In this document: one piece after another, positions 1 to 7,009 of the stretch | Layout: each line of letters starts with the position of its first letter | Numbering within the stretch: position 1 is the stretch's first letter | Assembly: GCA_018673255.1 (NCBI GenBank) | Contig: JABHDC010000285.1 | Coordinates: 1 to 21,518, forward strand | DNA: 21,518 nt | Direction of reading: 5' to 3' | Source of the DNA: Gemmatimonadota bacterium | Lineage (GTDB): Bacteria; Latescibacterota; UBA2968; UBA8231 | Position numbers and translations under genes: made by a program | The notes under the pieces: generated by a model | What the model was told of the DNA's origin: nothing | What the model saw: only the letters and a program-made list of their open reading frames with translations | Databases searched by the model: none

Positions 1-144
1 CCTGCAAGCAGGTGAGGACCTGCAAGCAGGTGAGGACCTGCAAGCAGGTGAGGACCTGCAAGCAGGTGAGGACCTGCAAGCAGGTGAGGACCTGCAAGCA
101 GGTGAGGACCTGCAAGCAGGTGAGGACCTGCAAGCGAGTGGGGG
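1..144. repeat. 18-bp tandem repeat array, truncated at the left edge
   Basis: Seven identical 18-bp units begin at 1, 19, 37, 55, 73, 91 and 109. An eighth, degenerate unit at 127-144 has four substitutions. The unit (CCTGCAAGCAGGTGAGGA) contains an imperfect palindrome, ACCTGC-AA-GCAGGT, so every unit could form a small hairpin or a two-fold binding site. Because 18 is a multiple of three, one forward frame stays open and would read as a repeating RTCKQV hexapeptide. That short frame has no convincing ribosome site or continuation after the repeat, so I do not call it a gene. The array starts at base 1, so its true copy number is unknown. Perfect identity of the inner copies suggests recent slippage expansion. 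It could also be a collapsed or mis-assembled repeat. Confidence 0.95.
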
Positions 145-343
145 CCAGAGCGGAAAGCGCGTGTGAGTTCACGAGGTATACACACTACTTCCCAGGCGGG
201 TGGGTCAACTGTGCGTAGAGGAGGGTTCACTGGCGGTGTTGCAGTTGCATTCCGGTGATCGAATCTGCTTCCGTATATGCGAACCGGATCCGCGAGCCTG
301 ACAGGCGCGACGGCAAGACCGGTCCCATGTGAGAGCAGAAGCG

Positions 344-1258
344 ATGACCGATCACGAGACCATTCCACTCACGGATCCAGCCTCGCCCTATGATGCGGCC
401 TCTGCGGCTGCGCGCTGGATGCTGGTGTTCAACGGCCTCCTCTGTACGGTCAAGCTCCTCTTCGGCTGGCTCGGTGGGTCCTTTCCCCTGCTCGCGGATG
501 GTGTCAACAACCTGACCGACGTGGGCATTTCACTGGCGCTCTTCGCGGGGTTGCGGCTGGCGCAACGCCCCGCGGATTCCGAGCACGCCTACGGGCATGG
601 CAAGATCGAGCAGGAAATCGCCCGACTGATGGCGGTGGGTGTTCTCATCACCGGCGGGTTGATCGTCGTCGAATCGATTCGTCGATTGCCGGATCACCAC
701 ACGGCCCCCCATCCGGCGGTACTGGTCGTGGCTTTCGTGGCCATCGTCGTGAAGTCCTGGATGTATCGCTACCAGACCCGCAAGGCGGATGACCTGGACA
801 GCCATGCGCTGCGGGCCGATGCCATGAACCACAAGTGGGATGTGGCTGCCACGACGTGTGTTCTGATCGGGGCGGGTGCAGTCTGGCTGGGGGGGCCAAC
901 GTGGAGCCATGTGGACGATCTGGCCGCCCTGGCCGTCGGCATTATCATGATCGTCATCGCCGCACAATCGGTGTACACGATCAGTTCTGAACTGCTGGAC
1001 CGCATGCCACCGGATCACGTCGTCAACCACGTGCGTTGCCTGGCCTCTGCCTTCCCTCGCGTCCAGGGCGTGGATCGCGTCGTCGGGCGCCGATCCGGGC
1101 TGGGTTTCTTCCTCGACCTGCATCTGGAAGTGAAGGCGGACATGTCCGTGCGCGATGCCCACGAATTGGGTCACCAGGTCAAGGGCTGGCTCATGGCCGA
1201 ATTGCCCGAGATCACGGACATCGTCGTCCATCTCGAACCATCTCACAGCAGCGACTGA
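344..1258 (+). CDS. Cation diffusion facilitator (CDF) family metal transporter
   Basis: A protein of 304 residues, the usual CDF length, predicted to export divalent metal ions (Zn, Fe, Mn, Co or similar) from the cytoplasm by proton antiport. Membrane segments fall near residues 24-70, 95-112, 124-142 and 168-213, followed by a cytoplasmic dimerisation domain at about 215-300. Visible family motifs are ADGVNNLTDV at residues 51-60, HAYGHGKIE at 81-89 and RADAMNHKWD at 157-166. The metal-site positions that are often His-x-x-x-Asp read Asn55/Asp59 in the second membrane segment and Asn162/Asp166 in the fifth, so the metal preference cannot be assumed. A GTG at 329 would add five residues; the ATG at 344 is preferred as the common start codon, but neither has a strong ribosome site. 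The gene stands alone and faces the oxidoreductase gene tail to tail, 94 bp apart. Confidence 0.9.
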   Translation: MTDHETIPLTDPASPYDAASAAARWMLVFNGLLCTVKLLFGWLGGSFPLLADGVNNLTDVGISLALFAGLRLAQRPADSEHAYGHGKIEQEIARLMAVGVLITGGLIVVESIRRLPDHHTAPHPAVLVVAFVAIVVKSWMYRYQTRKADDLDSHALRADAMNHKWDVAATTCVLIGAGAVWLGGPTWSHVDDLAALAVGIIMIVIAAQSVYTISSELLDRMPPDHVVNHVRCLASAFPRVQGVDRVVGRRSGLGFFLDLHLEVKADMSVRDAHELGHQVKGWLMAELPEITDIVVHLEPSHSSD

Positions 1259-1332
1259 GCTGGCGCCTTCCCTGCGCTGGCCAATCTGCGGGCCTGTTCC
1301 GATGATCTGATCGCATGGCTCAAGCCCGATCA

Positions 1333-1353
1333 GAGCCCGGCGCCGGGCCGCTC
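1333..1353. terminator. GC-rich hairpin between convergent genes (possible terminator)
   Basis: The 94-bp gap between the CDF gene and the converging oxidoreductase gene holds a perfect 14-bp palindrome, GCCCGGCGCCGGGC (1335-1348). It is followed on the plus strand by a short T-richer stretch (CTCTATTTCG). It could end transcription coming from the left. There is no run of T residues, so this is a structural guess. Confidence 0.35.
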
Positions 1354-2504
1354 TATTTCGTCTCGAGCCGGTCCGGATCGAAGCGGGGCAGGCGTGCCGG
1401 ATCGAAGGGGGTCAGGTCCACATGGGTCGATTGCCCATCCAGGATGAGGCTCGCCATCGCCTGGCCTGTGGCCGGACCATTGAGCATGCCCCACACGCCG
1501 TGCCCAGAGGCGATATAGGCGGCCTCCACACCGGGTACACGCCCGATGACCGGCAATCCGTCTTCCGTGACCGGTCGATGGCAAGCCTGGGATGCCAGGA
1601 TCGGTGCGTCTGCCAATTCAGGTGCCAAGGTGGCCGCCAGCTTCTTCAATCGCTCGACCGCACCGGCATCACTGGTGACGGCGGCCGGATCGACGGGCAT
1701 CAAGGCCTGGCTCGACAGTCCACACACATACGTCGTGCCATCAGGTCGGGGCACCACTTCAGGCGTCTCGATCTCACCATCCTCTGTCTCGACCTCAGCG
1801 AACAGGACTGGCGCCTCATGGATGGATCCCTCTGTGGCAGGATCACCCGTGGCGGGCGAGAATTGGAACAGGATGCTGTGTCCCTTCAGGCCGAAGACGC
1901 CGGGCAATGGCAACCAGTGGCAGGCCAGGATCGACCAGGGGCCAAGAGCCAGGAGGATGGCATCGGCTGGCAGGATTTCGCCATCGACGATAGCAGCCGT
2001 CGCCCGGTCGCCATCCTCAGACAACTCGATACCCTCCACCGTGCCGATGCGCAGGGTTGCACCGGCCGCCTCTGCTGCACGCATCATCGCCTGCGTGAAT
2101 CGGGCCGGATCGAGTTGGGCTGTCGTGTCTGTCGTACCGATGCGGTCGTGAACGCCTGCACCGGTGCCGAGCCACGATGGCGCGGGACGCTGCCCCAGAT
2201 GGCTCAGATCGCGCCGCTGGCTGGCGACGACACTGAGGGTCTCCACCTGTCGGTAGCCCCAGTCGAGATCCAGCTCGCGTTTCAGCGATGTGGCAAGTTG
2301 CCCGTGAAGGGTGAAACTGTGCCGGGCCATCTCATCCAGCGCAGAACCCTGACACCAGTCCAGGGCCAGAAAGCCACCTGACTTTCCCGAAGCGGCATTG
2401 GCCACACCGGCCCGCTCGACGACGGTGACACGGGCGCCACGGCGAGCGAGGTAATAGGCGGTGCAGGCGCCGATGACGCCGCCGCCGCAGATGATCACAT
2501 GCAT
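1353..2504 (-). CDS. FAD-dependent oxidoreductase, DAO family (TDA3-like subgroup)
   Basis: A 383-residue flavoprotein of the D-amino-acid oxidase/glycine oxidase superfamily, expected to oxidise an amine or amino acid in the cytoplasm. The N-terminus is a classical Rossmann fold: Gly7-x-Gly9-x-x-Gly12 within VIICGGGVIGACTAYYLA and an acidic Glu30 ending the second strand (VTVVERAG). Just downstream is the motif GKSGGFLALDWC, which I associate with the eukaryotic TDA3-type branch rather than with DadA or glycine oxidase; this assignment is from memory. Near the C-terminus DGLPVIGRVPG and the Gly-rich GHGVWGMLNGPATGQ form the second FAD-binding part. The open frame extends 86 codons further upstream, but the fold begins directly after the ATG at 2504 and the extension looks non-coding. 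It is divergent from the desaturase with an 81-bp spacer. The substrate is unknown. Confidence 0.88.
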   Translation of the reverse strand: MHVIICGGGVIGACTAYYLARRGARVTVVERAGVANAASGKSGGFLALDWCQGSALDEMARHSFTLHGQLATSLKRELDLDWGYRQVETLSVVASQRRDLSHLGQRPAPSWLGTGAGVHDRIGTTDTTAQLDPARFTQAMMRAAEAAGATLRIGTVEGIELSEDGDRATAAIVDGEILPADAILLALGPWSILACHWLPLPGVFGLKGHSILFQFSPATGDPATEGSIHEAPVLFAEVETEDGEIETPEVVPRPDGTTYVCGLSSQALMPVDPAAVTSDAGAVERLKKLAATLAPELADAPILASQACHRPVTEDGLPVIGRVPGVEAAYIASGHGVWGMLNGPATGQAMASLILDGQSTHVDLTPFDPARLPRFDPDRLETK

Positions 2505-2585
2505 GGGTGCAAAGAAGCCCGATGGCCTGCTTGAGGGCAATGCGGCTGTCTTGACCGATCTCTCACAGCGGCCAAGTTTAGTGAC

Positions 2586-3620
2586 ATGACAGACGACGCA
2601 GAAGTGAAACAGAGAATATCCTGGCACCGGACCAAGATCGACCGACAGTTGCTGGCGCAGCTGAATCGACGCAGTGACTTCCTGGGGGCGCTGCAGACAC
2701 TCGGCTACCTCGGAACGCTTGTGGCAACGGGCGCCCTGGCGTGGTGGACGACGCTGCATCAACCGTGGTACTGGTGGATCGCCGCCTTCCTGCTACACGG
2801 TACGTGCTACTCCTTTCTCATCAACGGCTTCCACGAACTGGTTCACAGCTCCGTGTTCCGCACGCAATCGCTGAATGTCTTCTTTCTCCATGTGTTCAGC
2901 TTTCTCGGCTGGTATAATCCCGTGCACTTCTGGGCCAGTCATGCGGAACACCACAAGTACACCCTGCATCCGCCGGATGATGGCGAAGTCGTCCTGCCCG
3001 TGTATCTGACACTGAAGGGTTACCTGCGCGGTGCGATTTTCGACCCCCTCGGGATCTACGGTCGTGTGAAGGGAACGATTCGCCGCGGCTTCTTCGGTCA
3101 CCTGAATCCGGGTTGGGATCAGGCGCTGTTTCCGGTAGAGGATGTCGACGGCCGCAGGCGCCTGTTCCGCTGGGATCGTCTCATGGTGGTGGGCCATATC
3201 CTGTTGGCAGCGGCCGCACTGTATCTGGGCCGGTGGCAGTGGGTGGTGCTGGTCACCTTCGGCTTCTCCTACGGTGGTTGGCTCTTCCTCCTGTGCAACA
3301 ACACGCAGCACGTGGGCCTCACCGACAAGGTGTCGGACTTCCGCCTGAATACGCGTACGATCTATCTGAATCCCATCGTGCGATTCCTGTACTGGCACAT
3401 GAACTACCACATCGAGCACCACATGTTTGCCGCGGTACCCTGTTACCGACTCGCTCGGCTGCACAGGGCCATCGCCCACGACCTGCCGCCTACGACAAAT
3501 GGTCTGATTGAGACGTGGCGACAGATCATCGGAATTCTGCGGCGGCAGAAGGTGGAGCCGGCATATCAGTGGCAGGCACAGCTACCGGATCCGGCTGCGT
3601 CGCCCACCCAGGCAGACTGA
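2586..3620 (+). CDS. Membrane-bound fatty acid desaturase family protein
   Basis: A 344-residue integral-membrane di-iron enzyme of the fatty acid desaturase/hydroxylase superfamily, expected to act on an acyl chain or related lipid at the inner membrane. All three histidine boxes are present: HELVH (in NGFHELVHSSVF), HAEHH (in ASHAEHHKYTLH) and HIEHH (in NYHIEHHMFAAVPCYRL), plus the extra NNTQHVGL histidine common in this family. Hydrophobic segments flank the boxes (about residues 42-60, 65-80, 95-110, 205-222 and 225-240). The start ATG lies only 81 bp from the divergent FAD-oxidoreductase start, and no clear Shine-Dalgarno is visible. The downstream gene converges on it. Members of this superfamily also include carotenoid hydroxylases and alkane-type enzymes, so the substrate is open. 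Confidence 0.9.
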   Translation: MTDDAEVKQRISWHRTKIDRQLLAQLNRRSDFLGALQTLGYLGTLVATGALAWWTTLHQPWYWWIAAFLLHGTCYSFLINGFHELVHSSVFRTQSLNVFFLHVFSFLGWYNPVHFWASHAEHHKYTLHPPDDGEVVLPVYLTLKGYLRGAIFDPLGIYGRVKGTIRRGFFGHLNPGWDQALFPVEDVDGRRRLFRWDRLMVVGHILLAAAALYLGRWQWVVLVTFGFSYGGWLFLLCNNTQHVGLTDKVSDFRLNTRTIYLNPIVRFLYWHMNYHIEHHMFAAVPCYRLARLHRAIAHDLPPTTNGLIETWRQIIGILRRQKVEPAYQWQAQLPDPAASPTQAD

Positions 3621-3626
3621 GGGATT

Positions 3627-3668
3627 GCGACCTCGCGCCGGCGGCGCTGGCAGCCGGCGCGAGATCGT
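3627..3668. terminator. Strong GC-rich hairpin between convergent genes
   Basis: An 11-bp perfect inverted repeat (CTCGCGCCGGC at 3632-3642 with GCCGGCGCGAG at 3653-3663) has a 10-nt loop. Beyond one mismatch, about four more pairs extend it. It lies just after the desaturase stop and between two converging genes. There is no T-run on either side, so it may be a bidirectional RNA-stabilising or terminating structure rather than a canonical intrinsic terminator. Confidence 0.6.
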
Positions 3669-3736
3669 GGCCAACCGGTGGGAGTAAAGTCATCGGTGCG
3701 CCGCGGCCGAATCTGCCGAGATGCGATCTCCGGCGC

Positions 3737-4948
3737 TCAGTGATTCATGTAATCGCCATGTGACCTGTCCCAGCGATCCAGCGCCGTCTGCAGATGGGTG
3801 GCGGCGGCAGCGTCGAGATCACGTGCCTGCCGGATCAGGGCGGCGACGCGATCACGTGCGCCTTGGGATCGGAACTTCACCAGTTCCTCCTGCTCGTCGC
3901 GCCAGAAGCCACCGGCGACATCCCAGATATCCCACATGCGCTCGTGGAACGTGGCCCAGGCGGCGGAGGCCTGTAGAACACTGGCAACCGTCCAGGGCGA
4001 GTGCTGCCCATGACGCAGGCAATCGCAACTATACCATTTCTGAGCCGCCAGATGTCCGACGAGGTGCCCGTGATACTGCATGCGACCCAGCAGGACATGG
4101 TCCGAAACATCGGTATGATCCGGCGCCTCGATCGCTGTGGCCCACCGGTCGAAGGCAGCCAGGCCCCAGGTGAGATGCTCACACGGTTGAGCTGCCTGTG
4201 ATCCCACCGGGCCCTGGGACCGGGTGACGGCCTCCTGAGCCGCCTGCTTCTCCAGGGCATTGATGTCGCGCTCGGCCACGGGCTGACCGCTGATCTGCAC
4301 CAGGGTGATCGTCTGCCGCTCCCAGTCGGCGAGACGGAACTGCCCACTCTCTTCGGTCTGGATCCCGGCCGCGTGCTCTTCGTCCTCCTGGAAGAAGGAC
4401 CAGCCGATCACCGTGGCGCCCCCATCATCGTAGCCAGTGAACAGGGTCCACTCCGGGGCCCAGCGGTCAGGTGACAGGCTGAACTGGGCCAGGACCGGAT
4501 GTCCTGCATCGATCTCGGAGCAGAGAGCTGATCGCATCGCGGCACTGTCGGCGACGGTCAGTCCTGTGTCGACGTGGGCCATGTCAGCATGCGGGCTGTC
4601 ATCGTGCTGGTTGTTGATGGCCCGGTCATGTGCTGCCAGACCATCGGCATTGGAGGTTATCGTGTATTCGTAGCCGAGTCGTTCGATGGCGGCACGAGCC
4701 GTGAGGAAATCGCTTCGCAGGTAACCTTCCGCGTCCGGGTCGGGGGCGCTCAGATGCTTATCCCAGAAGTAGCATTGGTCGTTCCAGCATGTGGAGAAGG
4801 CGCGGCCTGACCAGGAAGAGATTTCACGATAGCTCAGACTCTCGCCGCGATGCTGCAGGGCGATGCGCAGGGCCTGGCAATAATTGTCACTCTCCGGACC
4901 GAAACGAAGTTGTTCGACGTCGGGCACTACGTGTCGTGTGGCTGGCAT
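3737..4948 (-). CDS. Hypothetical protein with a C39/BtrH-like cysteine-peptidase-type N-terminal domain
   Basis: A 403-residue soluble protein without signal peptide or membrane segments. The first ~230 residues resemble the papain-like C39/BtrH N-terminal fold: SDNYCQALRIALQHRG with Cys24 at the start of the nucleophile helix, then LSYREISSWSGRAF, and later GHPVLAQF followed by EWTLFTGYDDGGATVIGW. In active relatives a histidine usually precedes the GYD strand; here the place reads PEW, so the protein may be catalytically inactive or use another residue. The rest (about 240-403) is helical and alanine-rich with no family I recognise. I chose ATG 4948 because it starts just before the domain. 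A GTG at 5038, behind a GGGG stretch, would add 30 residues and leave only 58 bp to the divergent cytochrome gene. Function unknown; the fold assignment is tentative. Confidence 0.7.
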   Translation of the reverse strand: MPATRHVVPDVEQLRFGPESDNYCQALRIALQHRGESLSYREISSWSGRAFSTCWNDQCYFWDKHLSAPDPDAEGYLRSDFLTARAAIERLGYEYTITSNADGLAAHDRAINNQHDDSPHADMAHVDTGLTVADSAAMRSALCSEIDAGHPVLAQFSLSPDRWAPEWTLFTGYDDGGATVIGWSFFQEDEEHAAGIQTEESGQFRLADWERQTITLVQISGQPVAERDINALEKQAAQEAVTRSQGPVGSQAAQPCEHLTWGLAAFDRWATAIEAPDHTDVSDHVLLGRMQYHGHLVGHLAAQKWYSCDCLRHGQHSPWTVASVLQASAAWATFHERMWDIWDVAGGFWRDEQEELVKFRSQGARDRVAALIRQARDLDAAAATHLQTALDRWDRSHGDYMNH

Positions 4949-5022
4949 GGGGAATCCAGGAAAAGGGCAGAGGCACTCACCGTCTAGAACAATCTTCGCA
5001 ACCAGCCACCGATCCTCAACAG

Positions 5023-5051
5023 TTGCCCGTGGTGACACACGCCCCTAGTAT
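5023..5051 (+). promoter_or_regulatory. Candidate sigma70-type promoter for the dihaem cytochrome gene
   Basis: TTGCCC (5023-5028) and TAGTAT (5046-5051) are separated by exactly 17 bp and sit 46 bp upstream of the cytochrome start at 5097. Each hexamer matches four of six consensus positions. The site lies in the divergent spacer, or overlaps the 5' end of the opposite gene if that gene uses its upstream GTG. Confidence 0.45.
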
Positions 5052-5096
5052 GCCCACCCCTCACGGTGCACCACCAATGACCCTTCCGAGGCCGTC

Positions 5097-5834
5097 ATGT
5101 CTTCACGAATTCGTTGTCTGAGTACTCACATCTACGCCTGTCTCCTGATCCTGCCACTGACGATGGTCGATCAGGCCGATGGGCAGGGATGGTTCCCCGA
5201 GGAATTCAAGAATCTCACCGTCGTGCCCGAAGACATCGAGCCGGACAGTCTGCAGAAGATGATGTCGCAGATCTCTACCGCACTGGGCGTGCGTTGCGAT
5301 TTCTGCCATGTGCGCGAGGGACGGCGGACGGACTGGGCTTCCGATGAGAACGAGCACAAAGAGGTCGCCCGCACGATGATGCAGATGACGATGAAGATCA
5401 ATGCGGACTTCCTGAATCGCGACGGTGGTCTGCAAGCCAGCTGCATGACCTGTCATCGGGGCATGAAGGAGCCTTACACCCTTGAACAGCTGTTGATGTC
5501 GGCAATGGACGAGGGTGGTGTGGAGGCGATGGTCGCCAAATACACAAGTCTGCGTGAAGAATACTACGGGCGTGCCGCCTACGATTTCGGAGAGAAGTCT
5601 CTCATGCTGCTGGCCACGGAGGTCCCAGTCGAGGCGGGCCTGCAACTGCTGAGACTGAATCTGGAATACTATCCCGAGTCGGCGGATACCTTCGTGCAGC
5701 TTGGCAATCTGTTGCTGGAGAGTGGTGATCGAGACGCTGGCATCGAGGCGTTGGAGCAGGCGGTGACGCTTGATCCGCGCAATCGGTGGGCACGCAATCA
5801 GCTGCGCCGCGCCAAGAAGGGTGATGGGGAATAG
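5097..5834 (+). CDS. Periplasmic dihaem cytochrome c with C-terminal TPR repeats
   Basis: A 245-residue secreted electron carrier. Residues 1-30 form a signal peptide ending near DGQG. Two haem-attachment motifs follow: CDFCH at 67-71 and CMTCH at 116-120, with a Met-rich helix (TMMQMTMK) between them that could supply an axial methionine. The surroundings (NLTVVPEDIEPDSL, ALGVRCDFCHV) resemble the soluble proteins annotated as photosynthetic reaction-centre cytochrome c subunit-like in non-phototrophic bacteria. No other phototrophy gene is visible here, so a photosynthetic role should not be inferred. Residues about 165-240 are TPR-like (YYPESADTFVQLGNLLLESG, then DPRNRWARNQL), suggesting docking to a partner protein. 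It has its own candidate promoter and ends 224 bp before the next gene. I see no clear gene in that gap. Confidence 0.88.
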   Translation: MSSRIRCLSTHIYACLLILPLTMVDQADGQGWFPEEFKNLTVVPEDIEPDSLQKMMSQISTALGVRCDFCHVREGRRTDWASDENEHKEVARTMMQMTMKINADFLNRDGGLQASCMTCHRGMKEPYTLEQLLMSAMDEGGVEAMVAKYTSLREEYYGRAAYDFGEKSLMLLATEVPVEAGLQLLRLNLEYYPESADTFVQLGNLLLESGDRDAGIEALEQAVTLDPRNRWARNQLRRAKKGDGE

Positions 5835-6058
5835 GCCGTCCTTCAGGCTGCTGCAGCACACGTTCGAGTGCGAAACCATCCTCGACCAGGTGTTCGTCGG
5901 GCAGCGACCAGCATACTGGCCCTGCGGGGGGGCCGTGGCTATTCTATGTATCGACTCTGACATCCGTGATGGATGGCTGCTGACCCGTTGTCAAGACTGC
6001 CCATGCCCAATACCTGTGGCCCAGTGTTGCTGCAAAATCCCGCCCCTTCACGTGTCCA

Positions 6059-7009
6059 ATGAGTCGGACGCTGAGGATCGGAGCGGCGCAGCAGGGGCCG
6101 GTGAGCAAAGGCGAGTCACGGGCAGATGTCGTCGAGCGCCTGCTCGCAATGATGCGGCAGGGCGCTGAGGTTGGCTGCGATCTCGTCGTCTTCACCGAAG
6201 TGGCGCTGGTACCCTTCTTCTCTCACTGGCACATGAGTGATGAGGAAGAGATCGACGCGTATTTCGAGCACGATATGCCGGGGCCGGACACGCAGCCTCT
6301 CTTCGATGAGGCGCAGCGACTGGGAATTGGTTTTCATCTGGGTTTTGCGGAACTGGTCGCTGAAGAAGGCGAGATCCGGCACTACAATTCATCTGTTCTG
6401 GTCGGCGCCGACGGTCGCATCATCGGCAAGTATCGGAAGATCCACCTGCCGGGCTACGATCGATTCCAGCACGGTCAGCCATTTCAGAATCTGGAAAAGC
6501 TCTACTTCCGCGTTGGTGACCTCGGTTTCCGCACGTGGGAGGCATTCGGCGGCACGGTGGGCATGATGATCTGTAATGATCGTCGCTGGCCCGAAAGTTA
6601 TCGCGTGCTGGCCCTGCGGGGTGCCGAGTTGATTCTGATGGGCTACAACACGCCCGTCCACAATCCGGCCAATCCGCAGAACGACCATCTGGCCGGATTC
6701 CACAACCACCTGAGTCTGCAGGCCGGCGCCTATCAGAACGCCGCCTGGGTGGTCGCTGTGGCCAAGGCTGGAATCGAGGAAGGTGTAGAGCAGATCGGCG
6801 GCTCCTGCATCGTGGCACCCACCGGACAGATTGTAGCGCAGGCGACGACACTGAGCGATGAGCTCATCGTGGCGGCCTGCGATCTGGATCTGGCGGCCCG
6901 ATTGCGCCAGTCGACGCTCAATTTCGCCGCCCATCGACGCATCGAGCACTACGATCTGATCGCACGTCGCACGGGCTATGGCACACCGCAGGGAGGGGAC
7001 GAGGATTGA
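6059..7009 (+). CDS. N-carbamoyl-D-amino-acid hydrolase (nitrilase superfamily)
   Basis: A 316-residue cytoplasmic amidase predicted to hydrolyse N-carbamoyl-D-amino acids to the free D-amino acid, CO2 and ammonia, as in hydantoin or ureide catabolism. The catalytic triad is intact: Glu47 (VVFTEVAL), Lys127 (GKYRKIHLPG) and Cys172 (MMICNDRRWPES). As I recall the Agrobacterium enzyme, these are the same residue numbers, and long stretches match it closely, including MPGP, NTPVHNP, LSLQAG, QNAAW, SCIVAPTGQIVA and AHRRIEHYDLIA. Substrate assignment is therefore better supported than for an average nitrilase family member, though no hydantoinase or racemase is nearby. Start ATG 6059 has a weak ribosome site. 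The stop overlaps the TTG start of the RNase D gene by four bases (TTGA), so the two are co-translated. Confidence 0.9.
   Translation: MSRTLRIGAAQQGPVSKGESRADVVERLLAMMRQGAEVGCDLVVFTEVALVPFFSHWHMSDEEEIDAYFEHDMPGPDTQPLFDEAQRLGIGFHLGFAELVAEEGEIRHYNSSVLVGADGRIIGKYRKIHLPGYDRFQHGQPFQNLEKLYFRVGDLGFRTWEAFGGTVGMMICNDRRWPESYRVLALRGAELILMGYNTPVHNPANPQNDHLAGFHNHLSLQAGAYQNAAWVVAVAKAGIEEGVEQIGGSCIVAPTGQIVAQATTLSDELIVAACDLDLAARLRQSTLNFAAHRRIEHYDLIARRTGYGTPQGGDED
6991..6998 (+). promoter_or_regulatory. Ribosome binding site that fixes the TTG start of RNase D
   Basis: GGGAGGGG lies 7 nt before a TTG at 7006 and within the last codons of the hydrolase gene. No ATG or GTG is nearby in the RNase D frame, and the conserved exonuclease motif I begins only about 20 residues in. 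The strong site plus the 4-base overlap supports TTG as the true start. Confidence 0.75.

Noticed and set aside
1..144. CRISPR array
   Set aside because: The repeats are 18 bp and directly abutting with no unique spacers, and no cas genes are present.
12..218. Open frame reading a repeated RTCKQV peptide across the tandem repeat
   Set aside because: It follows only from the repeat length being a multiple of three. No ribosome site and no recognisable continuation after the repeat.
1422..2381. Plus-strand open frame of 319 codons over the FAD oxidoreductase
   Set aside because: It is a shadow in GC-rich DNA; the minus strand has the Rossmann motif and FAD-binding regions.
5097..5834. Evidence for photosynthesis from the reaction-centre-like cytochrome
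   Set aside because: This dihaem family is widespread in non-phototrophs, and no puf, puh or bacteriochlorophyll genes are in the window.
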